A stretch of DNA of 64,000 bases from Euzebya pacifica (GCF_003344865.1 NZ_CP031165.1:3415910-3479909); one strand, 5' to 3'. Counted from the stretch's first letter, positions 49,652 to 61,248 are shown. Notes: generated from the sequence alone by a model not told the origin. Translations and numbers: made by a program.

Positions 49652-51424
49652 ATGCTGCGGATGTCGACCCTGTTCCTGCGCACCCTGCGCGAAGACCCTG
49701 CTGACGCCGAGGTGCCGTCCCACCGGCTGCTCGTGCGTGGTGGCTACATCCGTCGGGCAGCGCCCGGCGGGTTCACCTGGCTGCCGCTGGGCTGGATCGT
49801 GTACCGCAAGGTCGAAGCCATCGTCCGTGAGGAGATGGACCGTGCGGGCTTCCAGGAAGTCCACTTCCCGGCGATGCTGCCGCGTGAGCCCTACGAGGCC
49901 ACGGGCCGCTGGACGGAGTACGGCCCCAACCTGTTCCGGCTCAAGGACCGTCGCGACAACGACATGCTGCTGGCCCCCACCCACGAGGAGATGTTCACGC
50001 TCCTCGTGAAGGACCTGTACAGCTCCTACAAGGACCTGCCGCTGTCGATCTACCAGATCCAGACCAAGTACCGCGACGAGGCCCGTCCGCGCGCAGGGTT
50101 GCTCCGCGGTCGCGAGTTCGTGATGAAGGACTCCTACTCCTTCGACATCGACGCCGACGGCCTGCAGGCGTCCTACGACCGCCACCGCGATGCCTACATC
50201 GCGACCTTCGACCGCCTCGGCATCGACTACGAGATCGTCTCGGCCATGTCCGGCGCGATGGGCGGGTCGGCCAGCGAGGAGTTCCTGGCCCCGATCGAGG
50301 TCGGTGAGGACACCTTCGTCCGGTGCACCGCCGGGGACTACGCCGCCAACACCGAAGCCGTCGAGGTCGCCGCCCCCGAGGCGCAGCCGACCGACGGCCT
50401 GCCCGACGCCGTCGTCGCCGACACCCCCGACACCCCGACCATCGCCACCCTGGTCGACCTGCTCAACGGGCGGGACGACCTGCGTCGCGAGGACCGTGAC
50501 TGGACGGCGGCGGACACGCTCAAGAACGTCGTCATGATGCTCGAGCACCCCGACGGCACCCGCGAACCCCTGGCCGTCGGCGTGCCCGGTGACCGCGACG
50601 TCGACCTCAAGCGGGTCGAGGCGCAGCTCGCCCCAGCCGTCCCCTCCCCCTTCACCGAGGCCGACTTCGCAGCACACCCGTCGCTGGTCAAGGGCTACAT
50701 CGGGCCGGAGGTGCTGGGCGAGGAATCGGCGTCGGGCATCCGCTTCCTGGTCGACCCGCGGATCGTCGACGGCACCCGTTGGGTGACCGGGGCCAACGAG
50801 CCGGGCCGCCACGTCGTCGGGCTGGTCGCCGGACGTGACTTCACCGCCGACGGCACCATCGAGGCCGCCGAGGTGCACGAGGGCGATCCCTGTCCCCGCT
50901 GTGGTTCGCCGATGGAGATCGCCCGTGGCGTGGAGATCGGCCACATCTTCCAGCTCGGCACCAAGTACGCCGAGGCGCTGGACCTGACCGTCCTCGACGA
51001 GAACGGCAAGACCCGCACCGTCACGATGGGGTCCTACGGCATCGGCGTGTCCCGCGCCGTGGCCGTGCTGGCCGAGGCCAACCACGACGACGACGGCCTC
51101 GTCTGGCCTCGCGCCGTCGCCCCCGCCGACGTGCACGTCGTCGTCGCCGGCAAGAAGAACGGCCCCCAGGGACCGGCCGCCGAGACGCTCGCCACCGAGC
51201 TCGAGGCCGCTGGCCTGGAGGTCCTCCTCGACGACCGTGTCGGGGTCTCCCCCGGGGTGAAGTTCAACGACGCCGAGCTGCTGGGCGTGCCCACCATCCT
51301 GGTGGTCGGGCGCGGCCTGGACAGCGGTGTCGTCGAGGTCAAGGACCGCCGGACCGGCGAACGCGAGGACGTGGCCCTCGACGTCGTCGTCGACAGGCTC
51401 GTCGAGGTCTGCGCAGCGGGCTGA
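49652..51424 (+). CDS. proS: prolyl-tRNA synthetase (bacterial type, with insertion domain)
   Basis: 590-aa class II synthetase charging tRNAPro. Motif 1 region [32 protein letters not shown], motif 2 [31 protein letters not shown], the inserted editing-type domain at about 225-400, and motif 3 [25 protein letters not shown] zinc-like knuckle lies near 415. The C-terminal anticodon domain follows. ATG 49652 ([15 protein letters not shown]) is set by the -10 box; ATG 49661 is near-equivalent. Full-length and standard. Confidence 0.94.
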   Translation: MLRMSTLFLRTLREDPADAEVPSHRLLVRGGYIRRAAPGGFTWLPLGWIVYRKVEAIVREEMDRAGFQEVHFPAMLPREPYEATGRWTEYGPNLFRLKDRRDNDMLLAPTHEEMFTLLVKDLYSSYKDLPLSIYQIQTKYRDEARPRAGLLRGREFVMKDSYSFDIDADGLQASYDRHRDAYIATFDRLGIDYEIVSAMSGAMGGSASEEFLAPIEVGEDTFVRCTAGDYAANTEAVEVAAPEAQPTDGLPDAVVADTPDTPTIATLVDLLNGRDDLRREDRDWTAADTLKNVVMMLEHPDGTREPLAVGVPGDRDVDLKRVEAQLAPAVPSPFTEADFAAHPSLVKGYIGPEVLGEESASGIRFLVDPRIVDGTRWVTGANEPGRHVVGLVAGRDFTADGTIEAAEVHEGDPCPRCGSPMEIARGVEIGHIFQLGTKYAEALDLTVLDENGKTRTVTMGSYGIGVSRAVAVLAEANHDDDGLVWPRAVAPADVHVVVAGKKNGPQGPAAETLATELEAAGLEVLLDDRVGVSPGVKFNDAELLGVPTILVVGRGLDSGVVEVKDRRTGEREDVALDVVVDRLVEVCAAG

Positions 51425-51426
51425 TC

Positions 51427-51440
51427 GCGAGGCGCCTCGC
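51427..51440. terminator. palindrome after proS
   Basis: GCGAGGCGCCTCGC is perfectly self-complementary, just after the proS stop and before the convergent GGDEF/EAL stop at 51453. Weak candidate for a bidirectional terminator. Confidence 0.35.
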
Positions 51441-51452
51441 CGCCCCGAGCGC

Positions 51453-53678
51453 TCAGCAGGGCGGGGGCGCGGACAGGGTTGCCTGGAGCTGTGCTGCGGT
51501 CTGCGGACGGCCGAGCAGGTAGCCCTGCGCGACCTCGCACCCCAGCGTTCGGAGCCGCTCGAGGGCGTCGCGGGTCTCGACGCCCTCGACGACCGTCTGC
51601 AGGCCGAACGCATGGGCGAGTCCGACCACGGCGGCCATGACGTCATCGGCCTGCGGGGTCACCCCGAGGTCCTTGGTGAAGGACCGGTCGATCTTGACTG
51701 CCACCACGGGCAGGTCCCGCATTCGCGCGATCGAGGAGTAGCCGGTGCCGAAGTCGTCGATGACGAGGTGGAGCCCCATGCGCCGCAGCTGATCCAGCGC
51801 CTCTCGCGCCTGGTCGAAGTGCCGCATGACCGCCGACTCGGTGACCTCGACGACCAGTAGCTCCGGCGGCAGGCCATGGCGCTGGAGCATGTCGCCCAGG
51901 CGTTCGACCAGGTTCGGGTCCGTGAGCTGCTGGACCGCGAGGTTCACCGACACCACCGTGGACCTGCCGGCCGCGTGCCAGGCGGCGGTCTGCTCGACGA
52001 CCTGCTCCAGCAGCAGGAGCCCGAGCTCCACGATCTGTCCCGTCTCCTCCGCCAGCGGGATGAAACGGTCGGGGTTGGCGACGACGACCCCGTCGCGGTA
52101 CCAGCGAGCCAGCGCCTCGGCACCGCCCCACTCCCCCGTCTCGAGCATCAGGCTTGGTTGGTAGTGCACGGTGAACTCGCCGTCGGCGATGCCCCTGCGC
52201 AGCTGCGCCTCGAGGTCGACGCGTTCCAGCGCCCGTTCGCGCAGCTGCTGGTCGAACACGACCCACCGTGCCCGGCCGCGTTCCTTGGCGGCGTACATCG
52301 CGGCGTCGGCGTCGCGAACGAGCCCCTCCGCATCGGCCAGACCGTCATCGATCGCGATGCCGATCGACACCGTCAGGACAAACTCGCCCCGGTCGACGTG
52401 GAACGGTTCGGTCAGCACCTCGGCAACGTGACGGGCAGCGTCGGCGATTCGGTCGTCGGTCGCGTCCTCGAGCAGCACGGTGAACTCGTCACCGCCGAAC
52501 CGGGCAACGGTCTGCTGGCCGGTGAACGCCTTCTGGAACCGATGTCCGAGCTCGGCGAGGATTCGGTCGCCCGTCGGGTGGCCGAAGCTGTCGTTGATCC
52601 ACTTGAAGCGGTCCAGGTCGAGGAACATGACCGCGGTCCGCGTGGAGCCGTGCCGGAGCCGTCCAACCAGCTTCTGCAGGAACTGCTGGCGGTTGATCAG
52701 GCCCGTGAGTGAATCGATCTGCGCCGAGCGGACCAGCTGCTGCTCGGTCCGCTCCCGCTCGATCGCAAGCGCGACCACATCCGCTGCTGCCCTGACCACT
52801 GACGTCTCGTCGCGGTCCGGGACGTGCGGGACGTTGCGGTACAGGGCGAAGGTGCCAAGCGCCTCACCTGCCGCGTTCTTGAGCGGGTGGGACCAGATGG
52901 CCCGCAGGTCGTAGGTCCCGACGATGTCCTGGTAGCCCTTGGCCAGCGGGTCCACGAGGGTGTCCTCGACCACGACCGCCTCGCCCCGGTGCGCGGCCGT
53001 GCCACAGGCACCTTCGCCCTCCCCGATGGGCAGGCCGTCCAGCGCCGCACGCGCACCGGCTGGCAGGCTCGGTGCGGCGCCGTCGCGCAGCACGCCGAGG
53101 TCCTCGTCCACCAGCATCACCGAGCAGTACGTGTGCGGGAACCGTCGCTCGATGTCCCGACACATCGTGTCCAGCGTCACGCCGAGCGGCTGTCCACGAA
53201 CGATCTGCTGCAGGATCGCCTGGTGTGCCGCCAGGTCCTCGTGGGCTCGGCGACGACGATCCTCGGCCTCGTGATCCTCGGTGACGTCCCTGACGATGCC
53301 CACGACCTGACGCAATTCGTCGCCGACGCCGTCGGGCAGCGCCCGAGCGGCCAGCCATCGCTGGGTCCCGTCCGGACGCACGATCCGGTACTCCAGATCC
53401 CAGGGAACGCCGTCGCGCAGCATGCGCCGCCAGCTGTCCTGCACGTCGTCCCGGTGGTCGGGGTGGACCAGTCGCCTGCTGTAGTCGGCGTTCACCGGCG
53501 ACTGGTCGGGGGCGATCCCGTGCAGCCGTCGCATCTCCGCGGACCACCACAGTCCACCCCGCGGGTCCCAGGTCCATGTCCCGATGCCCCCGACACGCTC
53601 GATCTCGGCAAGCCGGGCATGGCTCGCCTGCGAACCACCCACGCCACCACCTCCGCTCGAACGCCGATCCGGGATCAC
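51453..53678 (-). CDS. PAS-GAF-GGDEF-EAL protein
   Basis: 741 aa, soluble. PAS/PAC at 28-130 (GGIGTWTWDPRGGLWWSAEM, LEYRIVRPDGTQRWLAAR), GAF at about 160-315 (TYCSVMLVDEDLGVLRDGAAPS, IWSHPLKNAAGEALGTFALY), GGDEF 325-480 with intact RFGGDEFTVL, and EAL 495-735 with GAEALARWYRD, VNLAVQQLTDP, EVTESAVMRHF, DDFGTGYSSIARM, KIDRSFTKDLG. Both catalytic sites look usable, so it may make or break c-di-GMP depending on input. GTG 53678; TAAGCT at 53706-53711 is a -10 candidate. Convergent with proS, divergent from the macrodomain gene. Confidence 0.9.
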   Translation of the reverse strand: MIPDRRSSGGGGVGGSQASHARLAEIERVGGIGTWTWDPRGGLWWSAEMRRLHGIAPDQSPVNADYSRRLVHPDHRDDVQDSWRRMLRDGVPWDLEYRIVRPDGTQRWLAARALPDGVGDELRQVVGIVRDVTEDHEAEDRRRRAHEDLAAHQAILQQIVRGQPLGVTLDTMCRDIERRFPHTYCSVMLVDEDLGVLRDGAAPSLPAGARAALDGLPIGEGEGACGTAAHRGEAVVVEDTLVDPLAKGYQDIVGTYDLRAIWSHPLKNAAGEALGTFALYRNVPHVPDRDETSVVRAAADVVALAIERERTEQQLVRSAQIDSLTGLINRQQFLQKLVGRLRHGSTRTAVMFLDLDRFKWINDSFGHPTGDRILAELGHRFQKAFTGQQTVARFGGDEFTVLLEDATDDRIADAARHVAEVLTEPFHVDRGEFVLTVSIGIAIDDGLADAEGLVRDADAAMYAAKERGRARWVVFDQQLRERALERVDLEAQLRRGIADGEFTVHYQPSLMLETGEWGGAEALARWYRDGVVVANPDRFIPLAEETGQIVELGLLLLEQVVEQTAAWHAAGRSTVVSVNLAVQQLTDPNLVERLGDMLQRHGLPPELLVVEVTESAVMRHFDQAREALDQLRRMGLHLVIDDFGTGYSSIARMRDLPVVAVKIDRSFTKDLGVTPQADDVMAAVVGLAHAFGLQTVVEGVETRDALERLRTLGCEVAQGYLLGRPQTAAQLQATLSAPPPC

Positions 53679-53705
53679 TGGAACCCGAAGCCCCGTTGCG
53701 TGCGC

Positions 53706-53711
53706 AGCTTA
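53706..53711 (-). promoter_or_regulatory. -10 box for PAS-GAF-GGDEF-EAL gene
   Basis: TAAGCT on the minus strand, 27 bases before the GTG, giving about a 20-base leader. Confidence 0.4.
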
Positions 53712-53808
53712 CTGGTGGGCTGTCGAGCGCGCCCCGCACGACCGAGGCCGACGGCAACCGGCCCGACGAATCCGTGGCTGTCGCCCGGGCGCGGCGTTCC
53801 GTCGGGCG

Positions 53809-53814
53809 TAGGCT
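53809..53814 (+). promoter_or_regulatory. -10 box for macrodomain gene, probably leaderless
   Basis: TAGGCT, 8 bases before ATG 53823. Confidence 0.5.
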
Positions 53815-53822
53815 CGGCCGGG

Positions 53823-54353
53823 ATGGGATCCATCGAGGTCATCGACGCCGACATCACCACGCTCCGGGTGGATGCGATCGTCAACGCGGCCAACGAACGG
53901 CTGCGCGGAGGTGGAGGCGTGGACGGGGCGATCCACCGTGCCGGCGGACCGGCCGTCCTCGAGGACTGCCGACGGGTGGTCCCCGACGGCGCACGCCTGC
54001 CGACCGGCGAGGCGATCGCCACCACAGCTGGTGACCTGCCGGCACGGCTGGTCGTGCACACCGTCGGGCCGGTGTACGCCGCGGCGGGTGACGACGCCCC
54101 GGCGCTGTTGCGCTCCTGCTACGAGCGCAGCCTCGCCGTCGCCGCCGAGGAGGGGTGCCGGTCGATCGCGTTCCCGTCGATCTCCACCGGCATCTACGGC
54201 TACCCGGTGGACGACGCGAGCCGTATCGCCATGGATGTCCTGACCGCGCACGTCGACGCCGGCCAGGAGCCATCCGTCGTGACCATGTGCTGCTTCGGTG
54301 AGGACGACCGGGCCGTGTACCAGCAGGCCCTGGAGGACCTGCGGACCGGCTGA
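53823..54353 (+). CDS. macrodomain protein (ADP-ribosyl/O-acetyl-ADP-ribose hydrolase type)
   Basis: 176 aa, a single macrodomain. MacroD/YmdB signatures: VDAIVNAANERLRGGGGVDGAIHRAGG at about 16-43 with the catalytic Asn and Asp, LPTGEAIATTAGDLPARLVVHTVGPVY in two parts, and AFPSISTGIYGYPVDDA with the ribose loop. Predicted to remove ADP-ribose from proteins or nucleic acids or deacetylate OAADPr. Not next to an ART toxin (DarT) or sirtuin, so it is not a DarG-type antitoxin here. Start set by the -10 box. Confidence 0.92.
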   Translation: MGSIEVIDADITTLRVDAIVNAANERLRGGGGVDGAIHRAGGPAVLEDCRRVVPDGARLPTGEAIATTAGDLPARLVVHTVGPVYAAAGDDAPALLRSCYERSLAVAAEEGCRSIAFPSISTGIYGYPVDDASRIAMDVLTAHVDAGQEPSVVTMCCFGEDDRAVYQQALEDLRTG

Positions 54354-54401
54354 CCCGACACGGCGTGCATCGGGGACACCGAATCCGGGTACCCACAGGC
54401 C

Positions 54402-55577
54402 GTGCCCACCACGTCATCCCCGTCGTCCAGCACGGACCCGTCGTCCAGCACGGACCGCAGCACGGACACCGCCACCGGTGCGTCCGCCCCGTCCGAGGTT
54501 GACGGGGGCCCGACCCTGGCGTCGATGGGACGGTCGGCGTGGTACCTGCTGGGCATCCTGCTGGCGCTGGGCGCGGTCGGTTGGCTGGTCAGCAGGGTCG
54601 CTCTCGTCGTCGTGGCGTGCATCCTCGCGGTGCTGATCGCCGCGACCATCGAACCACTGGTGGAACGCCTCGAGGACCGTGGCGTGTCCAGGACAGTGTC
54701 CGCGCTCGGCCTGACCGTGTCGTGGATCCTTGTCCTGCTGGGCGTCTTCGCCCTGGTGGGATGGCGCTTCGTCGACCAGGTGCCCGAGCTGGCCGACCAG
54801 CTGCGACAGGCGCTGGAGCGACTCCGCGGACAGTTCCCCGGCCTGCCGATCCCCCGGAACGGGGGGGTCGAGGAGATCTTCTCCTCAGTGGCCGGCACCG
54901 GGGACGGCGAGGGCGGCGGCAGCAACGCCGCGGTGTCCGGCCTCCGGGTGCTGGCCGAGGTGCTGACCGGGGCGGCGCTGGCGGTCGTGCTGTCGTTCTT
55001 CCTGCTGCGCGACGGGCGTTCGATGTGGGCGTGGTTCCTGGGCCTGTTCTCGCGTCGTCGTCGGGCCCGGGTGGACCGGATGGGCCATGCTGCCTACGGC
55101 ACGATCGCCCAGTACGTCCGTGGCCTGACCGTCGTCGCCCTGGCCGATGCCACCCTAAGCGCCATCGGGCTGTTCGCGCTCGGTGTGCCCCTGGCCGAGG
55201 CGCTCGTCGTCCTGACCCTCTTCGCCGCCTACATCCCCACCATCGGTGCGTTCGTGGTGGGCGGCCTTGCCGTCGCCACCGCGTTCGCGTCCGGCGGGAC
55301 GGGGCTGGCGATCACCGTCGGGGTGCTCTACACCGTGATCCAGCAGGTCGACGGCAACGTCCTCCAGCCGTGGGTGATGGGCTCGCGGCTGCCACTGCAT
55401 CCCGCGGCGGTGCTGATCGCCCTGACGTGCGGTGGGCTGCTCGCCGGCGTCGTCGGCGCCCTGCTGTTCGTGCCGCTGTCCGCCGCGGTGGTGGCGGCCT
55501 TCCGGGCCTGGCGCGAGGACCGCGACGGGGTGCACGAGGATCAGACCACCATCCCGGCGGCGGCACACACGGCCTGA
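54402..55577 (+). CDS. AI-2E family transporter (PerM/YtvI-like)
   Basis: 391-aa membrane protein. GTG 54402, then a Ser/Thr-rich N-terminus with two copies of an 18-base repeat coding for SSSTDPSS, then about seven to eight helices: WYLLGILLALGAVGWLVSR, VALVVVACILAVLIAATI, a long amphipathic part with QLRQALERLRGQFPGLP, and C-terminal EALVVLTLFAAYIPTIGAFV, GVLYTVIQQVDGNVLQPWVMG, LTCGGLLAGVVGALLFVPL. This is the UPF0118/AI-2E transporter pattern. True cargo of such proteins is mostly unknown; the AI-2 name comes from TqsA. Confidence 0.88.
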   Translation: MPTTSSPSSSTDPSSSTDRSTDTATGASAPSEVDGGPTLASMGRSAWYLLGILLALGAVGWLVSRVALVVVACILAVLIAATIEPLVERLEDRGVSRTVSALGLTVSWILVLLGVFALVGWRFVDQVPELADQLRQALERLRGQFPGLPIPRNGGVEEIFSSVAGTGDGEGGGSNAAVSGLRVLAEVLTGAALAVVLSFFLLRDGRSMWAWFLGLFSRRRRARVDRMGHAAYGTIAQYVRGLTVVALADATLSAIGLFALGVPLAEALVVLTLFAAYIPTIGAFVVGGLAVATAFASGGTGLAITVGVLYTVIQQVDGNVLQPWVMGSRLPLHPAAVLIALTCGGLLAGVVGALLFVPLSAAVVAAFRAWREDRDGVHEDQTTIPAAAHTA

Positions 55578-55619
55578 CCCGTGGTCGGAGGGCCCGCCGG
55601 CGCCCTTCGGGTGCGGCGT

Positions 55620-56369
55620 TCACCAGAGGTTGTGGTCGACCTCGGCGGTCAGGAAGGCGTATGTCCGTTCGAAGGTGGTCGCCGCACGGACCTCTGCACC
55701 GTGCAGCGCCCGCGGCGAGTTGGGGAACACCACGAGCGTGTTCGGGGCGTAGGGCACGGTCACCACCGGCTCCACCCGGTCCGCTGACAGCTCCAGGTCG
55801 TCCGCGAACGTCGTCGGCGCGCCGTCACGCCAGCGATACAGGACCAGGCCGCCCCCGTCGGTGTCGTCGTCGGGATGTCGCATGTACAGCAGCGCGGAGA
55901 ACAGCCGGCTGGGGAGGTCGAGATGTTGCTGCCGATGGCTGCCCGCTTCCGCCGGTGAGGCCGAGATCGTCTCCAGGCGACAGTCCACCCGGACCTCGGC
56001 GTCGGCCGGCATCGGGTCCCCGAGGCCCGGCGGGATCATGTCAGCGCCCACGAGTGACCACGATGCCGTCTCCAGCGCGGCTGCTGTCGGCAGCGGCGGG
56101 GCCCAGTGGTCGGCGAACACCTCGGCGACGCGAACCGCCATGTCCACCGTCAGGTGGCGGCCGACGAAGTCCCGCCATGCCGGGTCGACGTGGGGCAGCC
56201 GTTGCAGGACCCAACCCGGGACGACCGAACGCACGTTGGCCCCTGTTGCCGGGCCGGCTTGACGTGTGCGGGCCAGGCGCTCGTACACCTCGTCGGGCAG
56301 GGCGTCGTGCACGACCGCGTGCGGAAAGGGGTCCACCACGACGTCGTCGGGGCCGAGGCGGTCGAACAC
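55620..56369 (-). CDS. 2-oxoglutarate/Fe(II) oxygenase-like protein
   Basis: 249 aa. The facial triad is visible: His149-x-Asp151 in RQQHLDLPSRLFS and His223 in PRALHGAEVR, with Arg235 in TTFERTYAF for 2-oxoglutarate. Around it are LFSALLYMRHPDDDTDGGGLVLY and TLVVFPNSPR, as in the PKHD/prolyl-4-hydroxylase-like 2OG-FeII_Oxy_3 family. The N-terminal half is specific to this subgroup (FPHAVVHDALPDEVYERLA). GTG start at 56369. Substrate may be a small molecule or a protein residue; context gives no clue. Confidence 0.8.
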   Translation of the reverse strand: MFDRLGPDDVVVDPFPHAVVHDALPDEVYERLARTRQAGPATGANVRSVVPGWVLQRLPHVDPAWRDFVGRHLTVDMAVRVAEVFADHWAPPLPTAAALETASWSLVGADMIPPGLGDPMPADAEVRVDCRLETISASPAEAGSHRQQHLDLPSRLFSALLYMRHPDDDTDGGGLVLYRWRDGAPTTFADDLELSADRVEPVVTVPYAPNTLVVFPNSPRALHGAEVRAATTFERTYAFLTAEVDHNLW

Positions 56370-56460
56370 GGTGGGGTGAGGGGAGCTGATGAGGGGTCCC
56401 TGCGGGTGTGGGTGGATCGGGACGGCGGGGAAGCCTACTCCTCCGCACCCGGCCGCTGGT

Positions 56461-56466
56461 TAGCCT
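56461..56466 (+). promoter_or_regulatory. -10 box for thioesterase, probably leaderless
   Basis: TAGCCT, 7 bases before ATG 56474. Confidence 0.55.
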
Positions 56467-56473
56467 GCGCCCC

Positions 56474-56887
56474 ATGCCGACCCTGACCACCGATCATGCC
56501 CACACACTGCTCGCCGAGGGCTTCAGCGCCTGGGTGAACGAGCTCGACCTGCGGGTGGAGGAGATCACCGACGACGGGGTGGTCATGCGGATGCCGTTCG
56601 ACCAGAAGCTGTGCCGGGCAGGCGGCATCGTGTGCGGGCAGGCGTTCATGGCCCTGGCCGACACGGCTTCGGTGTTCGCCTTGTGGGCCGCGGCCGGCGA
56701 CATCCGCGCCTGCACCACCGTCGACCAGTCGACGCAGATGATGCGTCCCATCAGCGACGCCGACGTCCTTGCGACCGCGCGTGTCCTGCGGTTGGGCCGG
56801 TCCATGGCCTTCGTGCAGGTCCTGCTGACCGCCGACGGCGACCCGCGACCGGCGGTCAACGCACAGGTGACGCTCGCCCTGGTGTGA
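56474..56887 (+). CDS. PaaI-type hotdog thioesterase
   Basis: 137-aa acyl-CoA thioesterase of the hotdog fold. Conserved: LRVEEITDDGVVMRMPFDQKL, the helix GGIVCGQAFMALADTASVFAL with catalytic-side Gly/Gln and Asp, TTVDQSTQMMRPISD, and LRLGRSMAFVQVLLTADG. Lengths and motifs fit PF03061/PaaI. Probably leaderless. The neighbouring 2OG-oxygenase is divergent; no phenylacetate genes are nearby, so the substrate is unknown. Confidence 0.87.
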   Translation: MPTLTTDHAHTLLAEGFSAWVNELDLRVEEITDDGVVMRMPFDQKLCRAGGIVCGQAFMALADTASVFALWAAAGDIRACTTVDQSTQMMRPISDADVLATARVLRLGRSMAFVQVLLTADGDPRPAVNAQVTLALV

Positions 56888-56936
56888 GCCGGGACGCGCC
56901 TCGACGAGGGCGACGCGAGCGAGCGGGCCGGTCGTC

Positions 56937-57677
56937 CTAGAACGCGAAGTCGATCACGGCGGTGTCGCCCTCGAAGATCGTCAAGGAGCCCGAGTCCACC
57001 AGGTTGCCGTCCACGTAGATGTCGTAGGCGACGGACGCGTCGACGAGATTGCAGGCCGAGAAGAGGGTGACCTCGAGGGTGTAGGCGCCGTCGCTGCCGA
57101 TGTGGTTGACGGACTCCTCGGCCGGGAACGGCGCCCCGCAGTCGCCCGTCGAGTCGTTCCCCGCGGGGATCACGTCCTGCGTCGGCGTGATCAACCGTGC
57201 ATCGAAGTCCGAGCCGTCGTCCCAGAAGATCTGGACGGTGACATCGAAGTCCTCCTGCACCTGCGGAACCACCGGTGCGGGAGGTGGCGCCGCGGGGGCC
57301 GGGGCCGGGGCCGGGGCCGGGGCGGGAGCCGGGGCAGGAGCCGCAGGGGCGGGTGCGGGTGCCGGAGGGGCAGGCGCGGGGGCAGCCGGCGCCGGTGTCG
57401 GCGTCGTGGCCGGCTCGGTCGTCCGTACGGGGACAGGTGACGACGTGGCCGCGTCGAGCACGACGTCGTCACCGTCGTCGTCCCCGAGGACGACGAAGGC
57501 GGCGATGCCGACCGCGACGAGTGCGACGACCAGGGCCACGATCCCGAGGATCAGGCCCCTGCGGTCGTTGGGCTGCTGCGGCGACTGCTGGTAGTAGCCA
57601 CCCTGCGGTGGCGGTCCGCCCGGCCCCTGCGGCGGGTACTGCTGGCCGCCCGGTGGATACTGCGCGCCCATGTCCAT
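56937..57677 (-). CDS. Pro/Ala-repeat membrane protein
   Basis: 246 aa. N-terminal Gly/Pro/Gln/Tyr-rich cytoplasmic tail (YPPGGQQYPPQGPGG), one membrane helix (GLILGIVALVVALVAVGIAAFVVLG at about 42-66), a Pro-Ala spacer made of PAPAPA runs (about 95-140), then an external beta-rich domain of 105 residues with DFDVTVQIFWDDGSDFDARLI, two Cys (GDCGAPF, SACNLVD) and a C-terminal YVDGNLVDSG segment. No family recognised. ATG 57677 has GAGAGG just upstream. Looks like a surface-displayed domain held off the wall by the PA stalk. Confidence 0.72.
   Translation of the reverse strand: MDMGAQYPPGGQQYPPQGPGGPPPQGGYYQQSPQQPNDRRGLILGIVALVVALVAVGIAAFVVLGDDDGDDVVLDAATSSPVPVRTTEPATTPTPAPAAPAPAPPAPAPAPAAPAPAPAPAPAPAPAPAAPPPAPVVPQVQEDFDVTVQIFWDDGSDFDARLITPTQDVIPAGNDSTGDCGAPFPAEESVNHIGSDGAYTLEVTLFSACNLVDASVAYDIYVDGNLVDSGSLTIFEGDTAVIDFAF
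57297..57350. repeat. GGGGCC-type 6-bp tandem repeat coding the PA stalk
   Basis: Near-perfect 6-base repeats of GGGGCC/GGAGCC on the plus strand encode Pro-Ala pairs of the stalk. Such tracts change length by slippage. Confidence 0.7.
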
Positions 57678-57808
57678 GGTCCTCTCGTCGTCCCGCTGAC
57701 CGACGCACCATATATCGGAGCGTGGCCCAGGGGTGGGCGGCACACGCGAAACGCCTCCAGGGTTGCTGAAAGGTCGCGCGAGCGACTGCAGCCAACGACG
57801 CTCGGGGT

Positions 57809-58087
57809 GTGCCCATCCCGTCCTGCGGCTCAAGCGCAGGGGCGGCGGTGCCGATGGTGGAGGAGATGGTGATCTTCGGCACCGCCAGCGGCGCGGTCTA
57901 CGAGTGGCACGGCAACCTCCTGACCCGTGCCCTCGACGGCGTGCTGCAGGCTCGGACCGACATCAACGACGTGGCCCGCGTCGTGGTGGGCCAGCGCGCC
58001 GTGCTGATGACCCACGACGGCACCGTCAGCCTGACCGACCGGGTCGTCCGCGTGATCGCCGGAAACGCCCTGGCCCAGGCGGTCTGA
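57809..58087 (+). CDS. small hypothetical protein
   Basis: 92 aa from the first ATG; starts at 57854 (77 aa) or 57866 (73 aa, with GGTGGAGGAG directly upstream) are equally possible. The convincing part is MVIFGTASGAVYEWHGNLLTRALDG and the following NDVARVVVGQRAVLMTHDGTVSLTDRVVRVI, a small beta-rich protein resembling one or two propeller-blade strands. No signal peptide or motif recognised. Convergent with gcvP, 19 bases apart. Confidence 0.55.
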   Translation: MPIPSCGSSAGAAVPMVEEMVIFGTASGAVYEWHGNLLTRALDGVLQARTDINDVARVVVGQRAVLMTHDGTVSLTDRVVRVIAGNALAQAV

Positions 58088-58106
58088 GCCAGGACGTCGC
58101 GTCGCC

Positions 58107-60926
<2,820 letters not shown>

Positions 60927-60998
60927 GTGCGCTCCAGCGGTGGTCGAGTCAGCGTCCTCGCCCCGATGCGGTGGCGAAGGGTGACCCCCGCTGTTCCT

Positions 60999-61167
60999 GG
61001 CCTGAGAGCTTCACCGCCCGGGTGCGGACGGCTTTCCCCTTCGGCGCCGGCCAGCACTGGCCGAGCTCTTCAGCGTGCGCCTGATCGGGCGGTCCGGGTG
61101 CCTGAGAGTTTCCGGGGCGGTTGCTCCTTCGGCGCCGGTCGAGGTGGATGCCCGACCGATCTCTCCC
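60999..61167 (-). ncRNA. tandem glycine riboswitch
   Basis: On the minus strand, aptamer 1 runs from GGGAGAG (61167-61161) through GGCGCCGAAGGAGCAA to CTCTCAGGCA (61108-61099). Aptamer 2 runs from AAGAGCT (61070-61064) through GGCGCCGAAGGGGAAAG to AGCTCTCAGGCC (61010-60999). Both show the GCGCCGAAGG and CUCUCAGG cores of the gcvT glycine motif, and the P1 stems pair (GAGAG/CTCTC; AAGAGCT/AGCTCTC). They lie 73-240 bases before the gcvP start, the usual position. Activation by glycine is typical of the class. No obvious terminator stem was seen between aptamer 2 and gcvP, so control may be translational. Confidence 0.93.
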
Positions 61168-61215
61168 GCGCGACCGTGGCGGCGCAGCCCTGAGGGTAGC
61201 GCAGCGAGCCGCCCG

Positions 61216-61248
61216 GGTCGCCTGACCTTCATCCGACGTTCACTCCCC
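61216..61248 (+). promoter_or_regulatory. PHO-box-like direct repeats upstream of phoX
   Basis: Three 11-base units in register: GGTCGCCTGAC (61216-61226), CTTCATCCGAC (61227-61237), GTTCACTCCCC (61238-61248). Streptomyces-type PhoP boxes are 11-base direct repeats of GTTCACC plus four bases; the third unit fits best and the first is weak. About 98 bases before the phoX start. Confidence 0.5.

Noticed and set aside
47642-51646. Open frame of 1334 codons on the minus strand
   Set aside because: It is antisense to pepA end, GGDEF/EAL and proS, has low-complexity Val/Gly/Asp/Gln composition typical of the shadow frame in GC-rich DNA, and no family motif.
53823-54353. DarTG-type toxin-antitoxin, because of the macrodomain
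   Set aside because: No DarT-like ADP-ribosyltransferase gene lies next to it; neighbours are a c-di-GMP protein and a permease.
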